Below, in pieces: positions 28,189 through 34,511 of a stretch of 64,000 bases of DNA. This DNA comes from Nostoc sp. RI_552 (GTDB lineage Bacteria; Cyanobacteriota; Cyanobacteriia; Cyanobacteriales; Nostocaceae). A model generated the notes under the pieces. That model was given only the letters and a program-made list of their open reading frames with translations, was not told the origin of the DNA and made no database searches. The stretch spans positions 1 to 64,000 of the forward strand of contig WGNO01000004.1 of the NCBI GenBank assembly GCA_016124525.1, written 5' to 3'. How positions within the stretch are numbered: the stretch's first letter is position 1; each line of letters opens with the position of its first letter. Both the position numbers and the translations under genes were made by a program.

Positions 28189-28224
28189 CTGGGAAATTTG
28201 CTGACTATTCAGGACCAGCCGGGC
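28189..28224. terminator. GC-rich hairpin, possible terminator after rbp
   Basis: An 8-bp perfect stem GCCCGGCT/AGCCGGGC has a 20-nt loop. On the plus strand a T-rich run (TTATTTTTTC) follows nine bases later. On the minus strand, which is the direction of rbp, no T-run follows, so its role is uncertain. Confidence 0.4.
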
Positions 28225-28308
28225 GCGGACTTATTTTTTCTAGTTAATTTACGCAAACTAATTTTGCCTAACTAGAAAACAATCTGGTAAGATAGAAAAT
28301 CTCGTTTA

Positions 28309-28596
28309 TTAAAAATCTTGTTTTTTACTCCAACCCCCTCCTCGCCGATTATCTTCCCTGGGTTTAGCCTTATTAACTCTGAGTTGACGGCCCATCCATT
28401 CTGCGCCATCTAACTCAGTAATAGCCGCGTCTTCTTGGGCATCTTCATTCATTTCAACAAATGCAAAGCCACGCACTCGTCCTGTTTCGCGGTCAGTAGG
28501 TAGAACTACTCTTTTGACTTCGCCATAGTCTGCAAATACATTTTTTAAGTCTTCTTCAGTAGCGCGGTAAGAGAGGTTTCCAACGTAAATAGTCAT
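28309..28596 (-). CDS. RRM RNA-binding protein
   Basis: A 95-residue RNA-binding protein with one RNA recognition motif. RNP2 (IYVGNLSYR) is at residues 3-11 and RNP1 (RGFAFVEM) near residue 42. A short basic glycine-containing tail (RRGGGWSKKQDF) ends the protein. ATG 28596 is used; the frame extends three codons to a TTG, but the family starts MTIYVGNL or similar. Cyanobacterial Rbp proteins of this type are often cold-induced or target mRNAs to the thylakoid membrane. It has a long, gene-free upstream region, consistent with a 5' UTR-controlled gene. A second RRM gene is at 51388. Confidence 0.93.
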   Translation of the reverse strand: MTIYVGNLSYRATEEDLKNVFADYGEVKRVVLPTDRETGRVRGFAFVEMNEDAQEDAAITELDGAEWMGRQLRVNKAKPREDNRRGGGWSKKQDF

Positions 28597-29013
28597 GTGG
28601 GTCAAGTAATTTTCAACAGAAAGCGATTAGTTCAGCTGGGGAAACAGATGTAAACAAACTGCAAATACTGCATAGTCCGCTCTGACTCACCGATGGCGAA
28701 TGTTGTAGGACAGCGATCATCATGCTGGCTTTTGCTTCAACTAAAGATGCCAAGGGGCTGAACTTAGGCATACGCTCACATAATAACCGATTGTGACATT
28801 TTTCAAAGTATGACATTTAACAAAGTCAAATAATATAAAATTAAAAGTTCTTATATGTTTTCTATTGTCAATGTTTTTGTGGTAGGATAAAGCTATTTTA
28901 AGTTTTATTTTTCCTTAAATAAACATACTGTTAGGGCAGGCAAAACACCCACCCTACAAGAGTTTTGTTAACCCTAAATCCTGGGTTAGTCAGTTTCCGA
29001 ATTCGCTGCAATT
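28597..29013. other. Intergenic region upstream of rbp
   Basis: No gene is seen. TAACCC and GGGTTA near 28970-28989 form a small hairpin just downstream of the 72-codon gene. The rest is AT-rich and may be promoter and leader for the RRM gene. Confidence 0.4.
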
Positions 29014-29232
29014 TTAATCAATGGCAATTTGCTGAGGCTTTTTAGCTTTGCCATTATGTGCTTCATTGCTTGAGGTAGCATGCTCGGTGGAGCTAATATG
29101 TTGATCTAGCCAGCTTTTTACGGGGTCATCCTTGAGGTTGAGTCGTAGTAAACCAGAGAAAAATCCCCCCATAAATGAAACTGGGTGCTTGGTTAATTGT
29201 TGAAATATTGGTGACAATTCATCAATAAACAT
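29014..29232 (-). CDS. Small conserved cyanobacterial protein
   Basis: A 72-residue protein with a good ribosome site (AGGAG about 10 bp before ATG 29232). The first 50 residues (IDELSPIFQQLTKHPVSFMG, then LLRLNLKDDPVKSWLDQ) have the compact, conserved look of a cyanobacterial hypothetical family. The C-terminal 20 residues are low in complexity (SSTEHATSSNEAHNGKAKK). There is no signal peptide. It follows nrdJ on the same strand, beyond a strong terminator, so it is probably transcribed separately. I cannot assign a function. Confidence 0.6.
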   Translation of the reverse strand: MFIDELSPIFQQLTKHPVSFMGGFFSGLLRLNLKDDPVKSWLDQHISSTEHATSSNEAHNGKAKKPQQIAID

Positions 29233-29305
29233 TTTTTAGAGTCTCCTATTGTTTTAATTGATCCTAACTTGGAAACTTAAAAACGGGACGAATCGGGCCT
29301 GTATA

Positions 29306-29354
29306 AAAAAATAGGGAGAAAGAACTGAGTAAAATTCACTTCTTCCTCTCCCTG
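29306..29354 (-). terminator. Rho-independent terminator of nrdJ
   Basis: On the minus strand AGGGAGAGGAAGAA pairs with TTCTTTCTCCCT and is followed by ATTTTTTT. It begins about 15 bp after the nrdJ stop codon. Confidence 0.85.
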
Positions 29355-29367
29355 ATGTATTTAGACT

Positions 29368-31296
29368 TTACGACATTGGTGCTTGGTCGGGAAACATACA
29401 CTTATCAGAGTCACAACCACTAGGTCCAGCTTCTGTTAACTCACCAGAATCATAGCGGCTTAAAGCTGCACAAAAATCATCTGTTTTGCGTCGCGTTTTC
29501 ACTTCTAGATTTAAACGCTGATATGTGAGTTTGTCGATTGGCTCAAATGGTAGTCGGGGGAACGATTGCAAATCGTCAAATCGGGCTAACAATGCTGCTG
29601 AAATATAACCCTGATCGTTTTGGATACTATCATAAATCCCCTGTGCGAGGGTTTCAATTTCTTCAGAGCGCAACTCCAGTGTTGCTGATGTGTTGTGAGT
29701 GACATACCAACGCTGAACCTGGAGGACGAAATCAAATTGAGCGGAGACCGAAAATTGAGAGACATCAATTTCATCGGCTCCTGGTAAATCAGCCCAAGAT
29801 ACTGCAACAGGTATTTCTACTAGCCATTCACTAACGCGGGGATCGAAAGGATCGTTTAATAAATTACCCTGTTCGTCTTTGTCCGATTGGGAGGGGATGA
29901 CACTGTAACCGTAGTCAATGCAGGCCAGAGCCACTGGGTCATTTTTGCCGAAAGTGATGCGGCGAATAAATCTTTGCGCCTTGGGGGGATGCCAGCCTGA
30001 ACTAGCACCTGTTAATAACGATTTAGTGCCACTGGGTTGGACTGTGGTACAGCGGTTAGGACGTTTGAGATGATGGCGATCGCAATAATCCCACACAACT
30101 CGATGTACAGTATCTTTCCAGAAGGTTAAATATTTCTTTTCCTGCTCCTTAAAGGCTAATCCTTGGGGAGTTGCGGGTCTTCCTTCTGCCCACCAACTCA
30201 GCCAATCTACACCAAAAGCATGAACAAAGAAATCAAATAAACCTGTGAAGGAAACCCCAACAATGGGATCTAATTCCCGGCTTTGTTGGTAGCGGGGTTC
30301 TAAAAATTTATGATTTAACAGTGCAGCTACAGATAACGCGCCGGCGGTGAAGGCCTCTTCTTGTTCTTTATAGTTATGTGGATCAATTTGGTTTAAGTGA
30401 ATCTCTGACAAATTACAGTGGAAGTTGCTACCTATGATTTCACCACAGGGATTGAGACCGTATCTAGCCAAACGATGCTCTATTTCTTGAGCATTAATAT
30501 TTGGGTCGAGTTTTTGTATCCATTCTTGGGCTTTTCCTTGCTCATATGCTTGCAAAAACTCTTTTTTTAGTTCTGGTGTATTTACTAGATCACAATTAGC
30601 TCTAGCAACGGCTTCACCAGCCCATTGAATAGCACCTTCGCCGCTGTAATATTGTTTGCGAACAGCTTCTACACATTCTTCTAATGTGGGCTTGCGGTGA
30701 AATACTCTGGTATGGTTAGCCATCCGTAAAGCATCCCGTTCTGGATCAATGCGCCAGTTGCCATTTTCATCCTGTTGCCAGAGATTATCTTTGGCGGTGG
30801 ATCCCAATTTATCCTCAGCTTGGAATTGACGCATCCCGGCACTTCTTCTAATATTGCCTGCAACAATTGTTACGGCCGCTTCATCAATTAATAAACAGCA
30901 CTCCACTGAATTTAATTGTCGGCCGGTAGCTTCATTGAGAATGGAGGCACAACGTTGATAAAGTACTGGTAGTTTCACAGGATTAGCGACACCTCCAAAG
31001 CCTTTGAGAGTTTCCCCGGATTGACGAACATCGCTGAGATCAACAACTACTTCCACTTCTGTGGAGAATCGTTCATCTGTAGAGAGTTCCAACAGAGTTT
31101 TATAGGATTCTACCCAACCTTCACGGCTATCTCCTACGTAAATAGTGACGCTGTTACCTTCAATGTGGGTGTGAGTGTATTCACGACGTAGTTCTTGAGG
31201 TGTAGTACCGATTTTTCCCTTTATAGTCACATTTAGGCGATTACGAACACTAGGTAATTGATTAATGTATTGTGGTTCTATGATGGCTCCAGTACC
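29368..31296 (-). CDS. nrdJ: Class II ribonucleotide reductase NrdJ, exon 2
   Basis: The 3' exon encodes 642 residues of adenosylcobalamin-dependent ribonucleotide reductase, which makes deoxyribonucleotides. It starts at GGT 31294-31296, directly after the intron: GTGAIIEPQYINQLPSVRNR continues the upstream exon without loss. The catalytic core has NPCGEI, with SEIHLNQ after it, and the finger-loop region includes TTVQPSGTKSLLTGASSG. The C-terminal redox pair is in GCDSDKCMFPD. No intein is present. Without splicing, translation would need to start at an internal Met 22 codons in, losing essential residues. With exon 1 the protein is 766 residues, normal for the family. A strong terminator follows. 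Confidence 0.95.
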   Translation of the reverse strand, partial: GTGAIIEPQYINQLPSVRNRLNVTIKGKIGTTPQELRREYTHTHIEGNSVTIYVGDSREGWVESYKTLLELSTDERFSTEVEVVVDLSDVRQSGETLKGFGGVANPVKLPVLYQRCASILNEATGRQLNSVECCLLIDEAAVTIVAGNIRRSAGMRQFQAEDKLGSTAKDNLWQQDENGNWRIDPERDALRMANHTRVFHRKPTLEECVEAVRKQYYSGEGAIQWAGEAVARANCDLVNTPELKKEFLQAYEQGKAQEWIQKLDPNINAQEIEHRLARYGLNPCGEIIGSNFHCNLSEIHLNQIDPHNYKEQEEAFTAGALSVAALLNHKFLEPRYQQSRELDPIVGVSFTGLFDFFVHAFGVDWLSWWAEGRPATPQGLAFKEQEKKYLTFWKDTVHRVVWDYCDRHHLKRPNRCTTVQPSGTKSLLTGASSGWHPPKAQRFIRRITFGKNDPVALACIDYGYSVIPSQSDKDEQGNLLNDPFDPRVSEWLVEIPVAVSWADLPGADEIDVSQFSVSAQFDFVLQVQRWYVTHNTSATLELRSEEIETLAQGIYDSIQNDQGYISAALLARFDDLQSFPRLPFEPIDKLTYQRLNLEVKTRRKTDDFCAALSRYDSGELTEAGPSGCDSDKCMFPDQAPMS

Positions 31297-31302
31297 ATTA
31301 AA

Positions 31303-33087
31303 CTAAGCAACACTCTCACGAGTGATACTCGTCTCCAGAACCGGACATGAGACTTTCATCTCATCCGGCTCCTCAGAAAACATACCCTTGTCACGGGAAC
31401 TACTCAGACTACCAGCTGTGGCTATTTTTTTATGGCAATGTCTATGCAATGTTTGTAGATGAGCGAACTTTGTCCTGTTTAAGCTAATTGTTGCTTGGTT
31501 TGCTGTTGTCAACGTTAGACCGCAACCAGCAGATTTACCCTTGTGCCCGTAAAGGTTTTTTATCGGTAAAGAGGAAATCTCCTTACTCTGACCAGTTCTT
31601 GCTCCCCAGTATACGAACTCACCATGATAGAGTGAGGTCTCGTCTTTAACCTTGATGTGATGAAAAATTTGTGTCCAAGTGTGCTTTGAAAGAATATATC
31701 TTTCATTGGTGTCTGGGTTAATGTAGCCAAAGACCCAGTTATCTCCTCCTAGGGTTGTCCAATATTTCTCTAGTACCCACTTAGTTCCTTGATTGGGGTG
31801 TCTGTATCTTGCCCATGATCTCAACTTGACATAAATCATGCGACTTATGTCTTTAAAAGCTTGTGTTGAGCTAGCAGATGAGTAGTAATTAGCCCATTTT
31901 TCTATGATGGGATTGAGTTTTTGGATCAGTGCCTTTTGTGGTGCTGCCTTGTGGGAGTCGATCACATCGGATATAACTTTGTAGTGGCTTTGTACTGCTT
32001 TTTTGCTTGGTTGGATGATTGTTTGGAAACCAAGGATTTTTCCTCTTGTTGACCTTGCGCTCATCCCATCATTGACCGGGAACTGGCGAATATTAAAACC
32101 CAAGAAGTCAAATCCAGGTTTTTCCCCTTCATATTCTTCTAAGGTGTGACAGATTCTGGTTCTGCTTGGTTTGAGTTCCAAGCCAATGTCTTTCAAGAAA
32201 CCTGCAATGATAGCTTTTGCCCTTAACACAACATTGATATCTTTGTGAATAATCACAAAGCCACCTGCGTAGCGAATCAAACTGAGGGTATTGTGGTTTT
32301 GTTTTCTCCCATAATTCCTAGGAGTAGGTGGGGCGTTGGCGTATTCCTTAATGACCTCTTCCATCCCGTGAAGGGCGATATTTGCCAGCAGTGGTGAAAT
32401 AACTCCTTGTTGTGGCGTTCCCGTTTCTGTGGGGAAGATATCGCCTTTGTCCATTAAGCCAGATCTTAACCATTTACGGATTAAGCGCCGCATGGATGGG
32501 TATGTGTTTAATTTGCTCAATACTTTTTGATGTTCAATGTTGTCAAAACACTTGGAGATGTCGGCATTTAGGACATACTTAGCTTGACACTGTATTGCTA
32601 AGTAAATGGCTTTGATGGCATCATGTGCTGCTCGTCCCGGTCTAAACCCATAACTATTTGGCTCGAATTTGGCTTCCCATTCTGGTTCAAGAGCTAGTTT
32701 AGCTAAAGCCTGATTTGCTCTGTTTGCCAATGGGGCTATTCCCAGAGGTTGTTTTTCGTGTGTCCCTGGTTTGGGAATCCAGATTATACGGTTAGTTCCT
32801 AGATTTTTAGCTAGTTCTAGGCGTTGAGCATAGCCAAGAGATTTTACTTTGTCTACCTCTACCGTGTTCTTACCTTTGTTGTTTTGGGTGATTGTGCGCG
32901 TTGCTAGTAGCTTGGCATACCAGGATTTCATCAAGGTTTTCTGGAGTCTTCGCATTGCTTTGACATCCCCACGTTGAGCAGCTTTATGTATGCGCTTTTG
33001 CAACTTCAACACCATCCTCTGGATTTTGTTCCAGTTGATATTGTTCCATACCACCGTAGTCTTAAAACTCGTTTTAGTCGTCTTCAT
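31303..33087 (-). CDS. Intron-encoded maturase with inactivated reverse transcriptase
   Basis: A 594-residue group II intron protein. N-terminal RT motifs RT0-RT4 are recognisable (TNRIIWIPKPG, SYGFRPGRAAHDAI, LNADISKCFDNI, GTPQQGVISPLLANI). The RT5 catalytic site reads YAGG at 273-276 (codons TAC GCA GGT GGC) where active enzymes have YADD. The maturase X domain is well kept (LIQKLNPIIEKWANYY, WARYRHP). The C-terminal HNH region is eroded: one zinc cysteine pair is reduced to a single Cys (SAGCGL), the central EIDHI strand is replaced by ATISLN, but LHRHCH remains. The frame ends six bases before the intron's 3' end, reading through domains V and VI. RNA splicing is likely its only remaining job. 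Confidence 0.92.
   Translation of the reverse strand: MKTTKTSFKTTVVWNNINWNKIQRMVLKLQKRIHKAAQRGDVKAMRRLQKTLMKSWYAKLLATRTITQNNKGKNTVEVDKVKSLGYAQRLELAKNLGTNRIIWIPKPGTHEKQPLGIAPLANRANQALAKLALEPEWEAKFEPNSYGFRPGRAAHDAIKAIYLAIQCQAKYVLNADISKCFDNIEHQKVLSKLNTYPSMRRLIRKWLRSGLMDKGDIFPTETGTPQQGVISPLLANIALHGMEEVIKEYANAPPTPRNYGRKQNHNTLSLIRYAGGFVIIHKDINVVLRAKAIIAGFLKDIGLELKPSRTRICHTLEEYEGEKPGFDFLGFNIRQFPVNDGMSARSTRGKILGFQTIIQPSKKAVQSHYKVISDVIDSHKAAPQKALIQKLNPIIEKWANYYSSASSTQAFKDISRMIYVKLRSWARYRHPNQGTKWVLEKYWTTLGGDNWVFGYINPDTNERYILSKHTWTQIFHHIKVKDETSLYHGEFVYWGARTGQSKEISSLPIKNLYGHKGKSAGCGLTLTTANQATISLNRTKFAHLQTLHRHCHKKIATAGSLSSSRDKGMFSEEPDEMKVSCPVLETSITRESVA
31338..31371 (-). ncRNA. Group II intron domain V
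   Basis: The 34-nt catalytic hairpin reads GAGCCGGATGAGA, a TGAAAG loop region, and TCTCATGTCCGGTTC. The lower stem GAGCCGGA pairs with TCCGGTTC, the upper TGAGA with TCTCA, and a two-base bulge separates them. It is also translated as part of the maturase (EEPDEMKVSCPVL). Confidence 0.92.
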
Positions 33088-33318
33088 TGCTATTTATACC
33101 TACATATATCTGTTTTCCGTGAGTCCGTCAGCATATCCTACGCATTACCGCAGGCTTTAGCTTCTGACTCAATCTCGCCAAATAGTTCATCCGGTTAGCA
33201 CCTACTCAGGTATCGACCCACCTGAGAGAATCTATGTGGTTACTTCGTTCCTGATAGTCATTGATTGAGAGTTTAGGTTCCTACTGTTCACCGGGGTTAT
33301 GAGTGGTGCAGACCAGAC

Positions 33319-33324
33319 GGTTGT
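33319..33324 (-). other. Candidate EBS1 of the group II intron
   Basis: ACAACC on the minus strand is fully complementary to the last six bases of nrdJ exon 1 (GGTTGT, 33732-33737), as expected of exon-binding site 1. A weaker EBS2 candidate (five pairs) lies at 33394-33398, in the correct order. No RNA fold was computed. Confidence 0.45.
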
Positions 33325-33731
33325 ATTCTGGTCACTCTACCCTTGCCTTTTGGCACAGCCTGCTAGTCCACTAGGCTGTTTTATATGTTGACGATGATTC
33401 AATCGTAGGTTCGCTTTTGCTAACCGTATTCTCCTGCTGGTTGGAGTTGAAGCCTGGACTAGCTTCTTACCACCGTTCATTCCCGCTTCACGGATTGATG
33501 GCTAGTCGCTACCGTGGGGAAAGTGCTTTCACCCTTGCACTCAGGGGGTTGGACTTCATCTATTTTTCTTATGCTTTTCAAATTTATGATTGGAAATTTC
33601 TATAGTTTATTTGTACTCACACAAGATAGTTTGATGTCACCAACATGACCATCAAGTTGTCAAGGTTATTTACCTTGCGGCTAATCCTCCTAACCCTTTA
33701 TGTGGTTAGGTTTCTAGCCAACGAGTCGCAC

Positions 33732-34103
33732 ACAACCCATCATGGCTAAATCCATCATCAACCCAAAGGCTTTCCAGTCCTGTAGGTTGGTGGAGGTGCA
33801 ATTATAAGCCCCGGAAAAGTTTTTGGGTTTGGTGATCCAGTCTGTACCACCCACCCATAGCCAGCGTCCGCTGGGTAAAGCTTTGAGGTTTCGTTGCATA
33901 TTCTCCAAAATAGCAATTTCTACTGGGTTCAGCTTTCCCAGTTCAATGATGCCTTGGAGAGTGCGATCGCACACTTCATCCCATGTTTCCCTCAGTCCTG
34001 TCTTTGTACGACGGCTGTAGGTTCTAAAAAATACAGGATTAGCAGCTGGGGCAGTTTCTGGAAACTGAGCACTCTGACGTTTTCTTTCTAGCTCTCGAAC
34101 CAT
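33732..34103 (-). CDS. nrdJ: Class II ribonucleotide reductase NrdJ, exon 1
   Basis: The 5' exon encodes the first 124 residues, from ATG 34103 (MVRELERKRQS); the frame also opens at a TTG two codons earlier. It contains the N-terminal region (PVFFRTYSRR), LPSGRWLWVGGT and the first redox-active cysteine in GAYNCTSTNLQDWKAFG, and ends AMMGC. After that the frame runs into intron sequence and stops within five codons (VRLVG), so the exon alone cannot give a working enzyme. It must be joined to exon 2 at 31296. No cobalamin riboswitch was recognised upstream. Confidence 0.93.
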
Positions 34104-34511
34104 AATCAAATCTTGTTGCTTGCGAACAGATTATGACTATACGCTAACTAGATTTTGGATGAAAGATTGCAAAATTTACCACTTTGCGCTATCGCTGGGG
34201 TACTAATTACGGTTAAATTTATCATGTATAATTTACCTTTAATCAAAAAACAGTAGTTATAGTATGTTAAAATCAGTTTGTATAAAACCATGTCATTCTC
34301 TGGGGTTTTCTGATAGATAAAAAAGCATAATTTTGTCGTTTCGCCGATGTAGAAATACTCAAACTAGGGTAAATACAGTCAAATATACTGTTATGAGTTG
34401 ATTAATTTATCTAAGTGAGTGGAGTAAGACGAAGCCACTGTATTACGAATGTGACTAGATTGCTAGAGAATTAGTTATTTCTTGGCTAGGAGAGTACAGT
34501 AATTTTGCTGC
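34104..34511. other. nrdJ upstream region
   Basis: This AT-rich gap lies between the DUF3769 gene and nrdJ, both on the minus strand. It should contain the nrdJ promoter. I looked for a B12-riboswitch core and found none. Confidence 0.4.

Larger units (their letters stand above)
27780..28308. other. Intergenic region between rbp and fbp
   Basis: No gene is seen. Two symmetric sites stand out: ATACTAC-TAAT-GTAGTAT at 28013-28030, operator-like and a possible control site for fbp, and GCCCGGCT (28189-28196) answered by AGCCGGGC (28217-28224), a GC-rich stem downstream of the RNA-binding protein gene. Confidence 0.5.
31297..33731 (-). mobile_element. Group II intron interrupting nrdJ
   Basis: This 2435-nt intron lies in phase 0 between a Cys codon (TGT) and a Gly codon (GGT) in the conserved AMMGC-GTGA segment of nrdJ. 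Its 5' end on the minus strand is GTGCGAC, the group II consensus, and its 3' end is TTTAAT. A 34-nt domain V is at 31338-31371 and the maturase gene occupies domain IV. An exon-binding candidate ACAACC (33319-33324) can pair with the last six exon bases GGTTGT. The 640 nt from 33088 to 33731 are structured RNA domains I-III; small open frames there are not genes. The encoded protein has lost key mobility residues, so present-day transposition is doubtful. Confidence 0.95.

Noticed and set aside
28613-28816. 67-codon minus-strand ORF upstream of the RRM gene
   Set aside because: Composition is not protein-like and it overlaps the probable 5' UTR of rbp.
29368-31296. Intein within NrdJ
   Set aside because: Exon 2 is continuous and collinear with the family; no intein blocks or extra length.
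33417-33605. Short plus-strand ORF upstream of the maturase gene
   Set aside because: It lies in the structured 5' RNA domains of the group II intron and is antisense to it; no protein features.
34104-34511. Possible cobalamin riboswitch upstream of nrdJ
   Set aside because: I searched for the conserved B12-box core on the minus strand and found no match.
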